The notes under the pieces were generated by a model. The model saw nothing but the letters and a program-made list of their open reading frames with translations, was not told the origin of the DNA and did not search any database. Shown here piece after piece: positions 6,441 to 6,575 of a DNA stretch of 6,575 bases. Origin of the DNA: Labilithrix luteola (lineage in GTDB: Bacteria > Myxococcota_A > Polyangia > Polyangiales > Polyangiaceae); assembly GCA_026225435.1 (NCBI GenBank), contig JAMFST010001149.1, positions 1 to 6,575 on the forward strand, read 5' to 3'. How positions within the stretch are numbered: the stretch's first letter is position 1; every line of letters starts with the position of its first letter. The position numbers and the translations under genes were made by a program.

Positions 6441-6575
6441 CGGCTCGAGCTCAGCAAGACGCGCGCCAGGCGTTCGGCGTCCGGTGAACGTGGCGCCAGC
6501 ATCCACCGCGACCGCGACAGCGATGACGCGCGCGGTGGAGCTTTTCGGTCACGCCTTCAGACCGTGTCGTACAGC

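Noticed and set aside
6441..6506. Longer form of the Cys-rich lipoprotein starting at the Met at 6506
   Set aside because: This would put 22 non-hydrophobic residues before the signal peptide and spoil lipoprotein export; the Met at 6440 gives a normal one.

Overview
The window is high-GC DNA (strong G/C bias at third codon positions, GTG and TTG starts) that reads like a chromosomal segment of a delta-proteobacterial lineage, most likely Myxococcota (Polyangia-like). This guess rests on content: a Hanks-type Ser/Thr kinase with a C-terminal PEGA domain, a secreted LysM protein, and two Cys- or Asp/Gly-rich lipoproteins of a type common in that phylum. No rRNA or marker gene is present to prove it.

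Layout, left to right. (1) 1-849 (+): an alpha/beta hydrolase of the epoxide hydrolase/haloalkane dehalogenase superfamily, cut at its 5' end by the window edge. (2) 891-2492 (+): gpmI, the cofactor-independent phosphoglycerate mutase of glycolysis/gluconeogenesis. (3) 2489-3826 (+): a single-pass membrane Ser/Thr protein kinase with a PEGA domain outside the membrane; its GTG start overlaps the gpmI stop. (4) 3823-4746 (+): a secreted protein with three tandem LysM-like repeats; its TTG start overlaps the kinase stop and is backed by a clean AGGAG. (5) 4803-6143 (+): a lipoprotein of unknown function. (6) 6150-6440 (-): a small Cys-rich lipoprotein convergent with gene 5. The last 135 bases (6441-6575) hold no gene that I can support.

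Genes 2-4 are joined by two 4-base stop/start overlaps (GTGA and TTGA), so they are very likely one translationally coupled transcript; gene 5 follows after 56 bases and may belong to it. The most interesting idea in the window is that a glycolytic enzyme, a transmembrane kinase with an extracytoplasmic PEGA domain and a peptidoglycan-type LysM protein are co-expressed. This hints at an envelope-sensing signalling unit placed next to the enzyme that feeds phosphoenolpyruvate production, PEP being a peptidoglycan precursor. The coupling is seen in the sequence; the functional link is inference. I see no mobile element, CRISPR array, tRNA, rRNA or convincing intrinsic terminator.
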